Below, piece after piece: positions 24,621-32,991 of a stretch of DNA of 64,000 nucleotides. The position numbers and the translations under genes were made by a program. Source of the DNA: Demequina activiva (GTDB taxonomy: Bacteria; Actinomycetota; Actinomycetes; Actinomycetales; Demequinaceae). Numbering within the stretch: the stretch's first letter is position 1; every line of letters starts with the position of its first letter. The stretch is from NCBI RefSeq assembly GCF_016862815.1, contig NZ_BONR01000001.1:682001-746000 (forward strand). The letters run 5' to 3'. The notes beneath the pieces are model-generated. The model did no database searches. It saw nothing but the letters and a program-made list of their open reading frames with translations, and had not been told where the DNA came from.

Positions 24621-26095
24621 GGGGCGACCTCCACGGGCTGGACGGAGAGCAGATGGCGGGCGTCGACGGGCGGCTCGATGGGGTACTCCCCGGTGAAGCA
24701 CGCGGTGCACAGCTGCGCGCGCGGCTGCTCGGTCGCGGCGATCATGCCCTCGACGGAGATGAAGCCCAGCGAGTCCGCGCCCAGGTGCTCCCGGATGTCC
24801 TCCACGGCGTGCCCCACCGCGATGAGCTCCTCTCGAGTCGCGAAGTCGATCCCGTAGAAGCACGGCCATTCGATGGGTGGCGAGGAGATTCGCAGGTGGA
24901 CCTCGGCGGCGCCGGCCTCGCGCAGCATCGCGACCACCGCACGCTGGGTGTTGCCGCGCACGATCGAGTCGTCGACCACCACCAGCCGCTTGCCCTCGAT
25001 CTGCTCGCGCAGCGGGTTGAGCTTGAGGCGGATGCCCAGCTGCCGCAGGGTCTGCGAGGGCTGGATGAAGGTACGGCCCACGTAGGCGTTCTTGGTGAGG
25101 CCCTGGCCGAACGGGATCCCGGACTCCTGGGCGTACCCGACGGCCGCGGGCGTGCCGGACTCCGGCGTCGGCATCACCATGTCCGCCTCGACCGGGTACT
25201 CGCGGGCCAACGTGCGGCCCATCGCGAGCCGGGCGGCGTGGATCGAGCGCCCCGCGATGGCGGTGTCGGGCCGTGCAAGGTAGACGTACTCGAACACGCA
25301 GCCCTTGGGGGCGGCATCCGCGAAGCGCTGGGAGTGCACGCCGTTCGCGTCGATGGTGACGAACTCCCCCGGCTCGATCTCGCGGACGAACCGCGCGCCC
25401 ACGATGTCCAGCGCCGGAGTCTCGGAGGCGACCACCCAGCCGCCGGACGGCAGCTCGCCCAGGACCAGCGGGCGCACGCCCTGCGGATCGCGCGCGGCGT
25501 AGACGGTGTCCTCATCCATGAACACGAGGGAGAACGCACCCTGGATGTGCGGAAGCAGCTCGATCGCGGTCTCGGTGAGGGTCTCGAACCGGTCCCATCC
25601 CAGCAACGCGGTCAGCACTGCGGTGTCCGTGCCGCCCGCGGCGAGCAGCGCCTCCCGGCGCTCGACTCCCAGGCGCTCCTCGACCAGATCGATGAGGGTG
25701 TGCGTGTTGGTCAGGTTGCCGTTGTGGCCCAGCGCGACGGTGCCGTGCTTGGTGGGGCCCAGCGTGGGCTGGGCGTTGGCCCACGTCGACGCGCCGGTGG
25801 TCGAGTAGCGCGCGTGCCCCACGGCGAGGTCGCCCTGCAGGGCCTCGAGCGCACCCTCGTCGAACACCTGCGACACGAGCCCCATGTCCTTGAACACGAG
25901 GATCTTGTCGCCGGTGGAGGTGGCGATGCCCGCCGACTCCTGGCCGCGGTGCTGCAGCGCATAGAGGCCAAAGTAGGTGAGCTTCGCGACCTCCTCGTTC
26001 GGAGCGAAGATGCCGAACACGCCACACGCGTCCTGGGGCCCCTTCTCGCCGGGGTCGAGGTCGTGGTTGAGGCGTCCGTCGCCGCGTCGCGTCAC
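24617..26095 (-). CDS. purF: Amidophosphoribosyltransferase
   Basis: This 492-residue enzyme makes phosphoribosylamine, the first committed purine step. An N-terminal propeptide precedes the catalytic Cys at residue 24 (QDACGVFGIF), which is exposed by cleavage in this family. Glutaminase motifs QHRGQESAGIA and GHNGNLTN follow, and the PRPP loop VVVDDSIVRGNT lies near 365. The late Cys residues (CFTGEYP) fit the Fe-S-containing Bacillus-type enzyme. The GTG at 26095 overlaps the upstream stop as GTGA. Confidence 0.95.
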   Translation of the reverse strand: MTRRGDGRLNHDLDPGEKGPQDACGVFGIFAPNEEVAKLTYFGLYALQHRGQESAGIATSTGDKILVFKDMGLVSQVFDEGALEALQGDLAVGHARYSTTGASTWANAQPTLGPTKHGTVALGHNGNLTNTHTLIDLVEERLGVERREALLAAGGTDTAVLTALLGWDRFETLTETAIELLPHIQGAFSLVFMDEDTVYAARDPQGVRPLVLGELPSGGWVVASETPALDIVGARFVREIEPGEFVTIDANGVHSQRFADAAPKGCVFEYVYLARPDTAIAGRSIHAARLAMGRTLAREYPVEADMVMPTPESGTPAAVGYAQESGIPFGQGLTKNAYVGRTFIQPSQTLRQLGIRLKLNPLREQIEGKRLVVVDDSIVRGNTQRAVVAMLREAGAAEVHLRISSPPIEWPCFYGIDFATREELIAVGHAVEDIREHLGADSLGFISVEGMIAATEQPRAQLCTACFTGEYPIEPPVDARHLLSVQPVEVAP

Positions 26096-26529
26096 TGGCG
26101 CTCCTCACGCTGGCCGGGGTTGTCCTGGGGCCCGTCCCCGGCCGATGCGCGGGGGCCGTTCGTCATGGCGTCGCCGTCGCCGAGCTCGGGGAGGGCGGCA
26201 GCCGATGCGGCGGCCTCGCGCTCACGCGCGGCCTTGAGGTAGGCGGGGCTGCGGCGGTCGAGCCCCACGGCGATGACGCCAGCGATCAGGCCGCCGAACA
26301 GGCCTATGCCGAGCCCGACCAGGATGCCCACGGTCGCGCGGCCCAGCCCGGTCGAGTTGGGGAGGATCATCCCGCACAGGAAGCCCACCGCGAAGCCGCC
26401 TCCGGCGCCTGTTCCCACCACGCGGCCGAACCGGGGTGCGCGGCGAATGCTCGCCGGCACGGCGATGCGGTCGAGCTCCTCGACCGAGGGGGTGCCCTCG
26501 GACTCGGGACGGTGGGGGACGTCGCTCAC
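26092..26529 (-). CDS. Hypothetical two-segment membrane protein
   Basis: The 145-residue protein has a soluble N-terminus, two glycine-rich membrane segments (about residues 33-56 and 64-86, GATVGILVGLGIGLFGGLIAG-like) and a charged, disordered C-terminal tail. I do not recognise a family. TAGACT ends 7 bases before the GTG at 26529, so this gene probably carries the leaderless promoter for the whole unit with purF and purM, to which it is joined by overlapping GTGA. Confidence 0.65.
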   Translation of the reverse strand: MSDVPHRPESEGTPSVEELDRIAVPASIRRAPRFGRVVGTGAGGGFAVGFLCGMILPNSTGLGRATVGILVGLGIGLFGGLIAGVIAVGLDRRSPAYLKAAREREAAASAAALPELGDGDAMTNGPRASAGDGPQDNPGQREERQ

Positions 26530-26536
26530 GGGCACC

Positions 26537-26542
26537 AGTCTA
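26537..26542 (-). promoter_or_regulatory. -10 hexamer TAGACT built on the GH6 stop codon
   Basis: On the minus strand the TAG stop of the GH6 gene (26542-26540) is the first half of TAGACT, which ends 7 bases before the GTG of the purF-purM unit. This makes the two transcription units contiguous with no spacer. Confidence 0.5.
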
Positions 26543-27565
26543 GGCGGCGCCTGCAAGGGCGAGCGCACCCTCCATCCACCACTGCCCAGCGGGGGGACCA
26601 CCGTTGCAGGTGCCGTCCGACTCCCCTGGCGCCTTGACCCAGGCGACCGCGCGCATCGGCCCGTCGTCGAGGATCTGCGGAGGCTCGCCAAGAGCGCGTC
26701 CCGACGGGTTGCACCACTCGCCGTTGGAGCCGTTGCCGTTGCGGGACGTGTCCACGATGAACTCCAGGCCCGTGGCTGCCGCGATGGGCTCGGCCCACGC
26801 TCGCTCGTCCTCCGTGCGCTGGTAGTTGGAGGTGTTGGTCGAGAACCCGGCGAGGTGCTCGGTGCCCACGGTCTCGAGCCGAGCGATCACGTCCTCGGGG
26901 GCGCGCCATCCCGAGTGCCCCGCGTCCAGGAACACGTCCGCGCCGGCGTCGTCCAGGATCTCCGCCGCTCCCGCGAGCAGTCCTGCACGGTCGCCCTGGC
27001 CGTCGCAGTCGCCCATCTGCGCGAGCGCGTCGGGCTCGAGCACGATCCACGTCCGCGAGCCCGCCTCGATGCCGTCGGCGACGTCGCGCACGAAGTCCAG
27101 GTACTGGTCCTCCGGCACGCCGCCTGCGCTGTGCAGGCCGCAGTCGCGTCCGGGGATCGCGTAGACCACGAAGAGCGCGACCTGGCCGGCGTCGGCAGCG
27201 GCCCGCGTGGTGCCGGCGACGGTGCCCGTGACGTCCTGCATCCACTCGCCCAGCCAGGTCGCCACCGGCTGCTCGGCGATGCGGCGGATGGCGTCCGCAT
27301 CCGCGTCCCGGCCCGCGGCCTCGAGCTGCGCGACCTGGCCGTCCGCCTGCGAACCGGCGTCGTGGAAGCCCGTCGCGGTCGAGGCCTGGTCGCTGGGTGA
27401 CGGTGTGGGGCTCGCAGCAGGCGCCTCAGAGGACTCCGGGGCGGCCGATGCGCGGGGGGCCGTGGCGGACGGTTCCGGGTCCGGGGTGGTCGCCTCGGGC
27501 GCAGGGTCCACCGAGCATCCGGCGAGCAGGGCGCACGCCACGAGGGCGGCGACGAGAGCGCGCAT
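26540..27565 (-). CDS. GH6 family glycoside hydrolase, lipoprotein
   Basis: The 341-residue protein has a lipoprotein signal (ALLAGC, Cys at about 17), a Thr/Pro/Ser-rich linker, and a GH6 catalytic domain from about residue 75. The general-acid Asp is present in IVLEPDAL, and the late motif WVKAPGESDGTCNGG contains the other conserved Asp. It should attack beta-1,4-glucan at the cell surface; endoglucanase or cellobiohydrolase action cannot be told apart here. It overlaps the upstream GH6-like gene by one base (TGATG). No carbohydrate-binding module is attached. Confidence 0.85.
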   Translation of the reverse strand: MRALVAALVACALLAGCSVDPAPEATTPDPEPSATAPRASAAPESSEAPAASPTPSPSDQASTATGFHDAGSQADGQVAQLEAAGRDADADAIRRIAEQPVATWLGEWMQDVTGTVAGTTRAAADAGQVALFVVYAIPGRDCGLHSAGGVPEDQYLDFVRDVADGIEAGSRTWIVLEPDALAQMGDCDGQGDRAGLLAGAAEILDDAGADVFLDAGHSGWRAPEDVIARLETVGTEHLAGFSTNTSNYQRTEDERAWAEPIAAATGLEFIVDTSRNGNGSNGEWCNPSGRALGEPPQILDDGPMRAVAWVKAPGESDGTCNGGPPAGQWWMEGALALAGAA

Positions 27566-28716
27566 CAGGACTCCTCGAGAGAGCCGTTACGGGCGAGCTG
27601 GAGGGCGAGGGCCTGCGAGAACTGGCCGCGGGTGGGGCCACCGTTGCAGGCGCCGTCCGACTCGCCCACGCGCTTGATCCACACGTACGCGTCGAGAGCG
27701 CCCGCGCCCACCAGCCGAGGCGGGACGCCGATGCCTGCCTCCGGCGGGTTGCACGGCTCGGGAGCCTCCACAGGAACCGCTGAGCGCGAGGTGTCCACGA
27801 TCAGTCCGAGGCCGGGCTCACCGGGGTCCGGACCGGAGCGCGGCGCGTCGACGTCCACGCCCGCGTCCGCGAGCGCCGCCAGCACGGCCTCGCCCGCGGC
27901 GAGCTGCTCGCTCACCGCGCGATAGCCGTTGGTTCCCACGGCGATGCCGGCCACGGACTCCAGGTCGAGGCTGGCGAGGCTCGCGGCGATCGCGGCCGGA
28001 TCGTCCACCACTCCCGCGTCGAGGTAGACCGCCGCGCCCGCATCGGCGAAGGTCGCGGCCGCGTCCGCGACCCACGCTCCGCGCGGGTCGCCCTCACACG
28101 AGCCGAGGCTCGCGACCAGTGCGGGCTCGAGCACGATCCATGCCTGAGCGCCGGAGCCTGGCAGCTCCTCCACCAGCACCCGGGACCGTTCGGCATAGAA
28201 GTCCGCCAGCTCCGGATCGGACGCGGCCTCCTCGCACGTGTAGTCCCTCATGCCGTAGTACGCGATCAGGCCGATGCGGTCCGCAGCGGCCGCTGCCGTG
28301 TACACCTGGTGCGCGTAGTTCGAGATCGCGTCATTGGTGGACCAGGAGCCGATCCAACGGGCCTGCGCCGTTCCCGTGATGCGGCCCATGTGGTCGTAGT
28401 CGTCCCAACGCTCCTGCTGCGCGAGCGTGGCAGCCGGCACCACGGCCTTGGTGACGTCCACCAGGAAGTCGCCGGGATCGGGCCACGCGTCGACCTGCGA
28501 TGCGGGGCGGTCAGGAAACGCCTCGAACGCGTCCTCGCTCGGCGAGGGCGTGGCCGATGCCGGCGTCGCCGGCAGCGCGGAGGCCCCGGTGTCGCCGGTC
28601 GGCTCGGGTGCGTTCGCATCGGCCGTGCACGCAGCCAGGGCGAGTGCGCCAGCCGCGGCGAACGCCGCCAGGCGACGGTGAGCCCTGAGGCGGCGGTGCG
28701 AAGGCATGAGTCGCAT
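27565..28716 (-). CDS. GH6-like lipoprotein, catalytic acid replaced
   Basis: This 383-residue paralogue of the next gene has a basic start, a lipoprotein signal (ALALAAC), a linker, and a GH6-type domain. The core motif reads IVLEPALVASLGSC where the neighbour has IVLEPDALAQMGDC, so the general-acid Asp is Ala. The late motif GESDGACNGG is kept, as are both disulphide-type Cys positions. It may be inactive and bind glucan, or use another residue. The start may be the ATG at 28716 or 28707. Confidence 0.75.
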   Translation of the reverse strand: MRLMPSHRRLRAHRRLAAFAAAGALALAACTADANAPEPTGDTGASALPATPASATPSPSEDAFEAFPDRPASQVDAWPDPGDFLVDVTKAVVPAATLAQQERWDDYDHMGRITGTAQARWIGSWSTNDAISNYAHQVYTAAAAADRIGLIAYYGMRDYTCEEAASDPELADFYAERSRVLVEELPGSGAQAWIVLEPALVASLGSCEGDPRGAWVADAAATFADAGAAVYLDAGVVDDPAAIAASLASLDLESVAGIAVGTNGYRAVSEQLAAGEAVLAALADAGVDVDAPRSGPDPGEPGLGLIVDTSRSAVPVEAPEPCNPPEAGIGVPPRLVGAGALDAYVWIKRVGESDGACNGGPTRGQFSQALALQLARNGSLEES

Positions 28717-28759
28717 CCAATCGTTTCGACCCTGCCACGTCAAGCGCCGTGGACGTCCA

Positions 28760-28797
28760 AGCGCCGCCCTCACCGCGGTTGCGGTGCGGGCGGCGCT
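28760..28797 (-). terminator. Strong hairpin terminator of the sugar ABC operon
   Basis: AGCGCCGCCCTCACCGC (28760-28776) pairs with GCGGTGCGGGCGGCGCT (28781-28797) with one mismatch, around a GGTT loop. It begins 11 bases after the stop of the last permease gene. Confidence 0.85.
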
Positions 28798-28807
28798 GAT
28801 GGACCCC

Positions 28808-29749
28808 TCAACCCTTGGTGGAGCCGGCGAGCAGTCCGCGGACGAAGTACCGCTGAAGCGAGAAGAACACGATCAGCGGGATGATCATCGAGATGAACGC
28901 CGCAGGCGGCACCAGGTAGGCGTACTGACCGTAGTCACCCGCCAGGTTCGAGATCGGGTACGTCAGCGGGTACGTGTCCGCACTTCCGAACACCGCGGAG
29001 ACCAGCAGGTCGTTCCACACCCACAGGAACTGGAAGATCGCCAGCGACGCCACCGCGGGAAGCGACAGCGGGATGATGATCCGGAAGAACATCTGCGTGT
29101 GGCTGGCCCCGTCCACGCGCGCGGCCTCGAGGACCTCGCGCGGGATGTGGCTGACGAAGTTGTGCAGCAGGAACACGGACAGCGGCAGCGCGAAGATCGT
29201 GTGCGCGATCCACACGCCCGGGAACTCGCCCGCGAGACCCAGGTTCTCCGGTCCCAGGATGCGCAGCAGCGGGATCAACGCGAGCTGCAGCGGCACCACC
29301 TGGAGGGCGAAGATCAGCACGAACAGGAAGTTCGAGCCCTTGAACGGGATCCACGCGAACGCGTAGGCGGCCATGAGCCCCAGGACCACCGGGAACACCA
29401 CGGACGGCACGGTCACGACGATCGAGTTGAACACGTACTCGAGCAGCGGGGGCGCCGTCGAGTTGTCGCCGAAGGACTCGAAGAGCACCTGGTTGAAGTT
29501 CTCGAACGTGAGACCGCCATCGGCCAGCACGGTCCACCAGGCATCGGTGCGGTAGCGGTCGCCGGGGATCAGCGAGGTCATGAACAGCGCGACGGTGGGG
29601 ATGGTCCACACCATCGCGATGATGATGGCCGCCGCGGTCGCCCACGGACTGGTGAGGTTCTCCTTGGCCTTCGCGGCCTTGGTGAGCGACTTGCCCTTGG
29701 TGGGCTTGTCATCCTCGACCGGGTGCTGAGGAGGCATCGTGACGCTCAT
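28808..29749 (-). CDS. Carbohydrate ABC transporter permease (MalG/AglG type)
   Basis: The 313-residue protein has six membrane segments and the ATPase-docking EAA loop EAARVDGASHTQMFFRIIIP near residues 205-224. It is the second permease of a CUT1 sugar importer. It overlaps the upstream permease gene by one base (TGATG). The ligand is probably an oligosaccharide from plant polymers, judging by the adjacent GH6 genes, but that is inference. Confidence 0.9.
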   Translation of the reverse strand: MSVTMPPQHPVEDDKPTKGKSLTKAAKAKENLTSPWATAAAIIIAMVWTIPTVALFMTSLIPGDRYRTDAWWTVLADGGLTFENFNQVLFESFGDNSTAPPLLEYVFNSIVVTVPSVVFPVVLGLMAAYAFAWIPFKGSNFLFVLIFALQVVPLQLALIPLLRILGPENLGLAGEFPGVWIAHTIFALPLSVFLLHNFVSHIPREVLEAARVDGASHTQMFFRIIIPLSLPAVASLAIFQFLWVWNDLLVSAVFGSADTYPLTYPISNLAGDYGQYAYLVPPAAFISMIIPLIVFFSLQRYFVRGLLAGSTKG

Positions 29750-30822
29750 CAGTGGGTCTCCTTCACCTTGTTCAGCGATCGCACGTTGTAGATGACGACC
29801 GGGATGACGAACACGAACAGGATCACCGCGAGCGCGGCACCCAGGGCCTCACGGCCTTCGACGAAGCTCAGGACGTACATGCGGTTCGCGACGATGTCCG
29901 TGTTGTCGCGTCCCTGGGTGACTGTCCGAACGATGTCGTAGACCTTGAGGGCCATGATCGTGATGGTGGTGAGCACCACCACGATGGTGCTGCGGATCGA
30001 CGGGATGGTGATGCGCCAGAAGCGCTGCCATGCGCTCGCGCCGTCCAGCGACGCCGCCTCGTTCATCTCCACCGGAACGCCCTTGATCGCGGCGGAGAGG
30101 ATGACCATGGCGAAACCGGTCTGGATCCACACCAGGATGATGATGAGCCACAGGGTGTTCCACGGATCGTCGACCAGGAAGTTGTACGGATCGAGGCCCA
30201 CGAGCGCGCGCAGCGCGTTCAGCATGCCTGTCTGCTCGCCCACCTGGTTGTAGTCGTACATGATGTTGCCCCAGATGACCGAGGCGCCCACGAGCGAGAT
30301 CGCCATGGGCATGAACACCAGCGACTTGAGGGCCTTCTCGCCCTTGGCGCGGTCGATGAAGACCGCGTAGGCGAGGCCGAAGCCGGTCGACATCAGCGGC
30401 ACCAGGATCATCCACACGAACGTGTTGAGGATGGTGCGCAGCGTCGAGGGATCGGAGAAGGCGAAACGGTAGTTGTCGAGCCCGATGAACTGCATCGAGG
30501 TCGTGAAGACTCCCGTGTCGGGGTCGGGCTCGTTCGTGATCTCGTTGAACGACAGCCAGGTGGTGTCGACGGCCGGGTAGATCAGGCCCACCGCCAGCAG
30601 CGCGAGAACCGGGGTCACCAGCACCACGAGCTGCACCTTGTCGCGCGCGCTGCCCTTGATGAGATCAGCGCCGTACATGATGAGCCCAACGATGGCCAGG
30701 AACGCCAGGATCGCGAGCGCGGCGAACAACAGGTTGCTTCCCTGAGCTGCCCAGAAGCTCGGCCCCAGGTCTGACGCGGCGTGCAGGCCTGAGCCAGCTG
30801 CCATCACAGCGGTCGACGGCAT
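29749..30822 (-). CDS. Carbohydrate ABC transporter permease (MalF/AglF type)
   Basis: This 357-residue protein has an extra N-terminal membrane segment and an interrupted loop (about residues 35-80) before the canonical six segments. The EAA loop is NEAASLDGASAWQRFWRITI near 250-270. The extended N-terminus and the GLDNYRFAF and ASVIWGNIMYDY stretches resemble the AglF branch of alpha-glucoside importers. It pairs with the MalG-type permease; the binding-protein gene is 81 bases upstream. Confidence 0.88.
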   Translation of the reverse strand: MPSTAVMAAGSGLHAASDLGPSFWAAQGSNLLFAALAILAFLAIVGLIMYGADLIKGSARDKVQLVVLVTPVLALLAVGLIYPAVDTTWLSFNEITNEPDPDTGVFTTSMQFIGLDNYRFAFSDPSTLRTILNTFVWMILVPLMSTGFGLAYAVFIDRAKGEKALKSLVFMPMAISLVGASVIWGNIMYDYNQVGEQTGMLNALRALVGLDPYNFLVDDPWNTLWLIIILVWIQTGFAMVILSAAIKGVPVEMNEAASLDGASAWQRFWRITIPSIRSTIVVVLTTITIMALKVYDIVRTVTQGRDNTDIVANRMYVLSFVEGREALGAALAVILFVFVIPVVIYNVRSLNKVKETH

Positions 30823-30903
30823 CGTCGACTCCTTTCGTGGAGGGATGGTGGACCGGCGGGACCCACGCTACGCGGGCCCCGCCGGTCCGTCACTCACCTG
30901 GGA

Positions 30904-32286
30904 TCAGGGCCAGGCATTCTCGATGTTCGACAGAACGGTGTCGAGCGAGGTTCCGCTCACGTAGTCGTTCATGCCGGTCCAGAACGCCGAGGCGCCCACC
31001 TCCGCGGGCATCAGGTCAGATGCGTCGAAGCGGAAGATGGTGTCCTCGCCCTGGAGGATCTCGATCGAGGCCTGTCCGATGGGGCTGGACGCGTTGGCCG
31101 GGTCGAGACCCTTGTTCGCGGAGATCACGCCGCCGATGGAGACGCGCTCGTTGGCCCACGTGTCCGAGGACAGGTACGCCTGGAGGGCCTGGGTGGGCTC
31201 CTCCTCGTTGAACGCCGCGACGAACTCGCCACCGCCGGTGACGGCCTCGGCGTCGCCCTCAGCGATGTTCGGGGTCAGGAAGGCCCAGATGTCGCCATCC
31301 TCGGCCACCATGGTGCCCTCGGGCCACTGCGCCTCGTAGAAGGACGCCTGGTGGTGCAGCGAGCAGGATCCCTCGAGGATCTGCAGGCCGGCCTCCTGGA
31401 ACGCCGTCTCCACGATCGACGCCGAGTCACCCAGGCCGCCGTTGACGTAGTCCGCGTTCAGCGCGATCTCGCCGAACGACTCGAAGGACTCGGTGATCTC
31501 GGGCGACGTGAAGTCGAGGTCGCCCGCGACCCACTGGTCGTATGCCTCGGGTCCGTGCTGGCGCAGGACCAGGTCCTCGATCCAGTCGGTTCCGGACCAG
31601 CCCGTCGCGGTGCCGGACTCGAAGCCGATGCACCAGGGCTTGTAGTTGGCTCCGGAGCCACCGTTCTCCGCCATGGTGGCGGTGAGCTCGAGCATCTCGT
31701 CCCACGTGGTCGGGACCTCGTAGCCGTTCTCCTCGAACTCCGTGGGCGAGTACCAGACCCAGCCCTTGACGGAAGCCATCAGCGGCGCCGCGTAGAACGT
31801 GGTGCCCACGGTGCCGTAGTTCTTCCAGTCCTCGGACCAGAACTCGTCGACGTTCGCTGCGACGGCCTCGGGGGCCGCGACAACGGCGCCGGTGCCGACC
31901 ACGCGCTGCAGCAGACCGGGCTGCGGGATGATCGCCAGGTCAGGGGCGTTGCCGCCCTCGACGCGAATGTTGATCTCGGTCTCGAACTCGTCGGAGCCGT
32001 TGTAGGTCACGTCGATGCCCGTGCAGTCCTCGAACGGGACGATCGACTCCGTGAGCTGCTCAGCCTCGACGCCGGAGATCGTTCCGTAGAGCTCGACCTC
32101 GGCGCCCTCGTGCATGCCGTAGTCCGCGAAGTCCTCGCAGCCCTCGGGCATCTCCCCGCCGTCGCCCTCGATCGCGGTGTCCGAGCCATCGGGCTCGGAT
32201 CCCCCGTCGCCGTCAGACGAACAGCCGGCCAGTACCAGGCCAGCGGCTGCGATCGCCGCTGCCGGTCCAATCCACCTTCTCCTCAT
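30904..32286 (-). CDS. Extracellular sugar-binding lipoprotein of ABC transporter
   Basis: The 460-residue protein has a lipoprotein signal ending VLAGC (Cys near 22), an acidic Gly/Ser/Asp linker, and a CUT1-type solute-binding fold with ISGVEAEQLTESIVPFE and aromatic residues (WYSPTEFEENGYEVPTTWDE) that often line a sugar cleft. GAGGAGTG precedes the ATG. It is the first gene of the operon; no ATP-binding subunit is encoded here, so a shared MsiK-like ATPase elsewhere is likely. Confidence 0.9.
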   Translation of the reverse strand: MRRRWIGPAAAIAAAGLVLAGCSSDGDGGSEPDGSDTAIEGDGGEMPEGCEDFADYGMHEGAEVELYGTISGVEAEQLTESIVPFEDCTGIDVTYNGSDEFETEINIRVEGGNAPDLAIIPQPGLLQRVVGTGAVVAAPEAVAANVDEFWSEDWKNYGTVGTTFYAAPLMASVKGWVWYSPTEFEENGYEVPTTWDEMLELTATMAENGGSGANYKPWCIGFESGTATGWSGTDWIEDLVLRQHGPEAYDQWVAGDLDFTSPEITESFESFGEIALNADYVNGGLGDSASIVETAFQEAGLQILEGSCSLHHQASFYEAQWPEGTMVAEDGDIWAFLTPNIAEGDAEAVTGGGEFVAAFNEEEPTQALQAYLSSDTWANERVSIGGVISANKGLDPANASSPIGQASIEILQGEDTIFRFDASDLMPAEVGASAFWTGMNDYVSGTSLDTVLSNIENAWP

Positions 32287-32385
32287 GCGCAACACTCCTC
32301 TTTCCTTGAGTCGTGCCCCGGCGCGGGGTGCCATCGCACCGGAGCGCAGCACCGCACTTCGCAGCCGCGGGGTTCGCGGACGTCC

Positions 32386-32411
32386 GTGTCAGCGCTTGCA
32401 CTACCACCCTA
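32386..32411 (-). promoter_or_regulatory. Sugar ABC operon promoter and LacI-type operator candidate
   Basis: On the minus strand TAGGGT (32411-32406) is followed 4 bases later by GTGCAAGCGCTGACAC (32401-32386), a 16-bp near-palindrome with a central GCGC that resembles LacI-family sugar operators. It would overlap the transcription start. A second palindrome, GTCAC-N6-GTGAC, lies upstream at 32450-32465. Confidence 0.45.
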
Positions 32412-32473
32412 GGCAGGCCACGGGCCCCATGCGATCTCAAAGCCATACCGTCACAGAATCGTGACAAAACGTC

Positions 32474-32920
32474 TCACAGACCCGCGTCGACCTGGTCCGT
32501 GAACGGGAGGTGCGCGGAGAGGTCGCTGCGCTCGCCCGATGCGTCGACCTCCCCGGCCGCCACCGCATCGGCCCACGCCACGCGTCCGGTCACGAGTCCC
32601 AGCCACACCACCGCGCTCATCTCGACCACGGCTGGCGGGGTGCCGCGCCGGTGGGAGGGACCCTCGATGCACTGGGTCGCGCCGAACGGTGGCACGCGCA
32701 CCTCGAGCGCTCCGCCGGGCGCGCGCGAGGCCAGCTCCTCGAGGCTGAAGCGGACGGCGGTCGCCAGGGTCGCACGGTCCACGGTGGGCGCTGCATCCTG
32801 GGCGATCGCGACGCCGGGCTGATGCAGGTCCGCCTCGCGGGTGCTCGCGCGCCAGTTCCTCAGGGCTGCGCGTCCGGCGGCAGGGTCGATGCGGCGGCGG
32901 GGCGACTTGGCTGCAGTCAT
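32474..32920 (-). CDS. Sterol-carrier-like (SCP2) family protein
   Basis: The 148-residue protein begins with a basic stretch (RRRIDPAAGRAALRNW) and then a compact SCP2-like domain with VEMSAVVWLGLVTGRVAWADAV, the end of which forms the hydrophobic pocket in this family. A member of this group is found beside purine genes in many actinobacteria, as here beside purL. The ligand and role are unknown. It starts 71 bases downstream of the purL stop on the same strand. Confidence 0.75.
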   Translation of the reverse strand: MTAAKSPRRRIDPAAGRAALRNWRASTREADLHQPGVAIAQDAAPTVDRATLATAVRFSLEELASRAPGGALEVRVPPFGATQCIEGPSHRRGTPPAVVEMSAVVWLGLVTGRVAWADAVAAGEVDASGERSDLSAHLPFTDQVDAGL

Positions 32921-32991
32921 GCTCTCAGCGTCGCACAGTCGCGCGCCTCGCCCCTTCCTGCGGGAGGTGGCCTGCCGTGGCGCGGTCAGGC

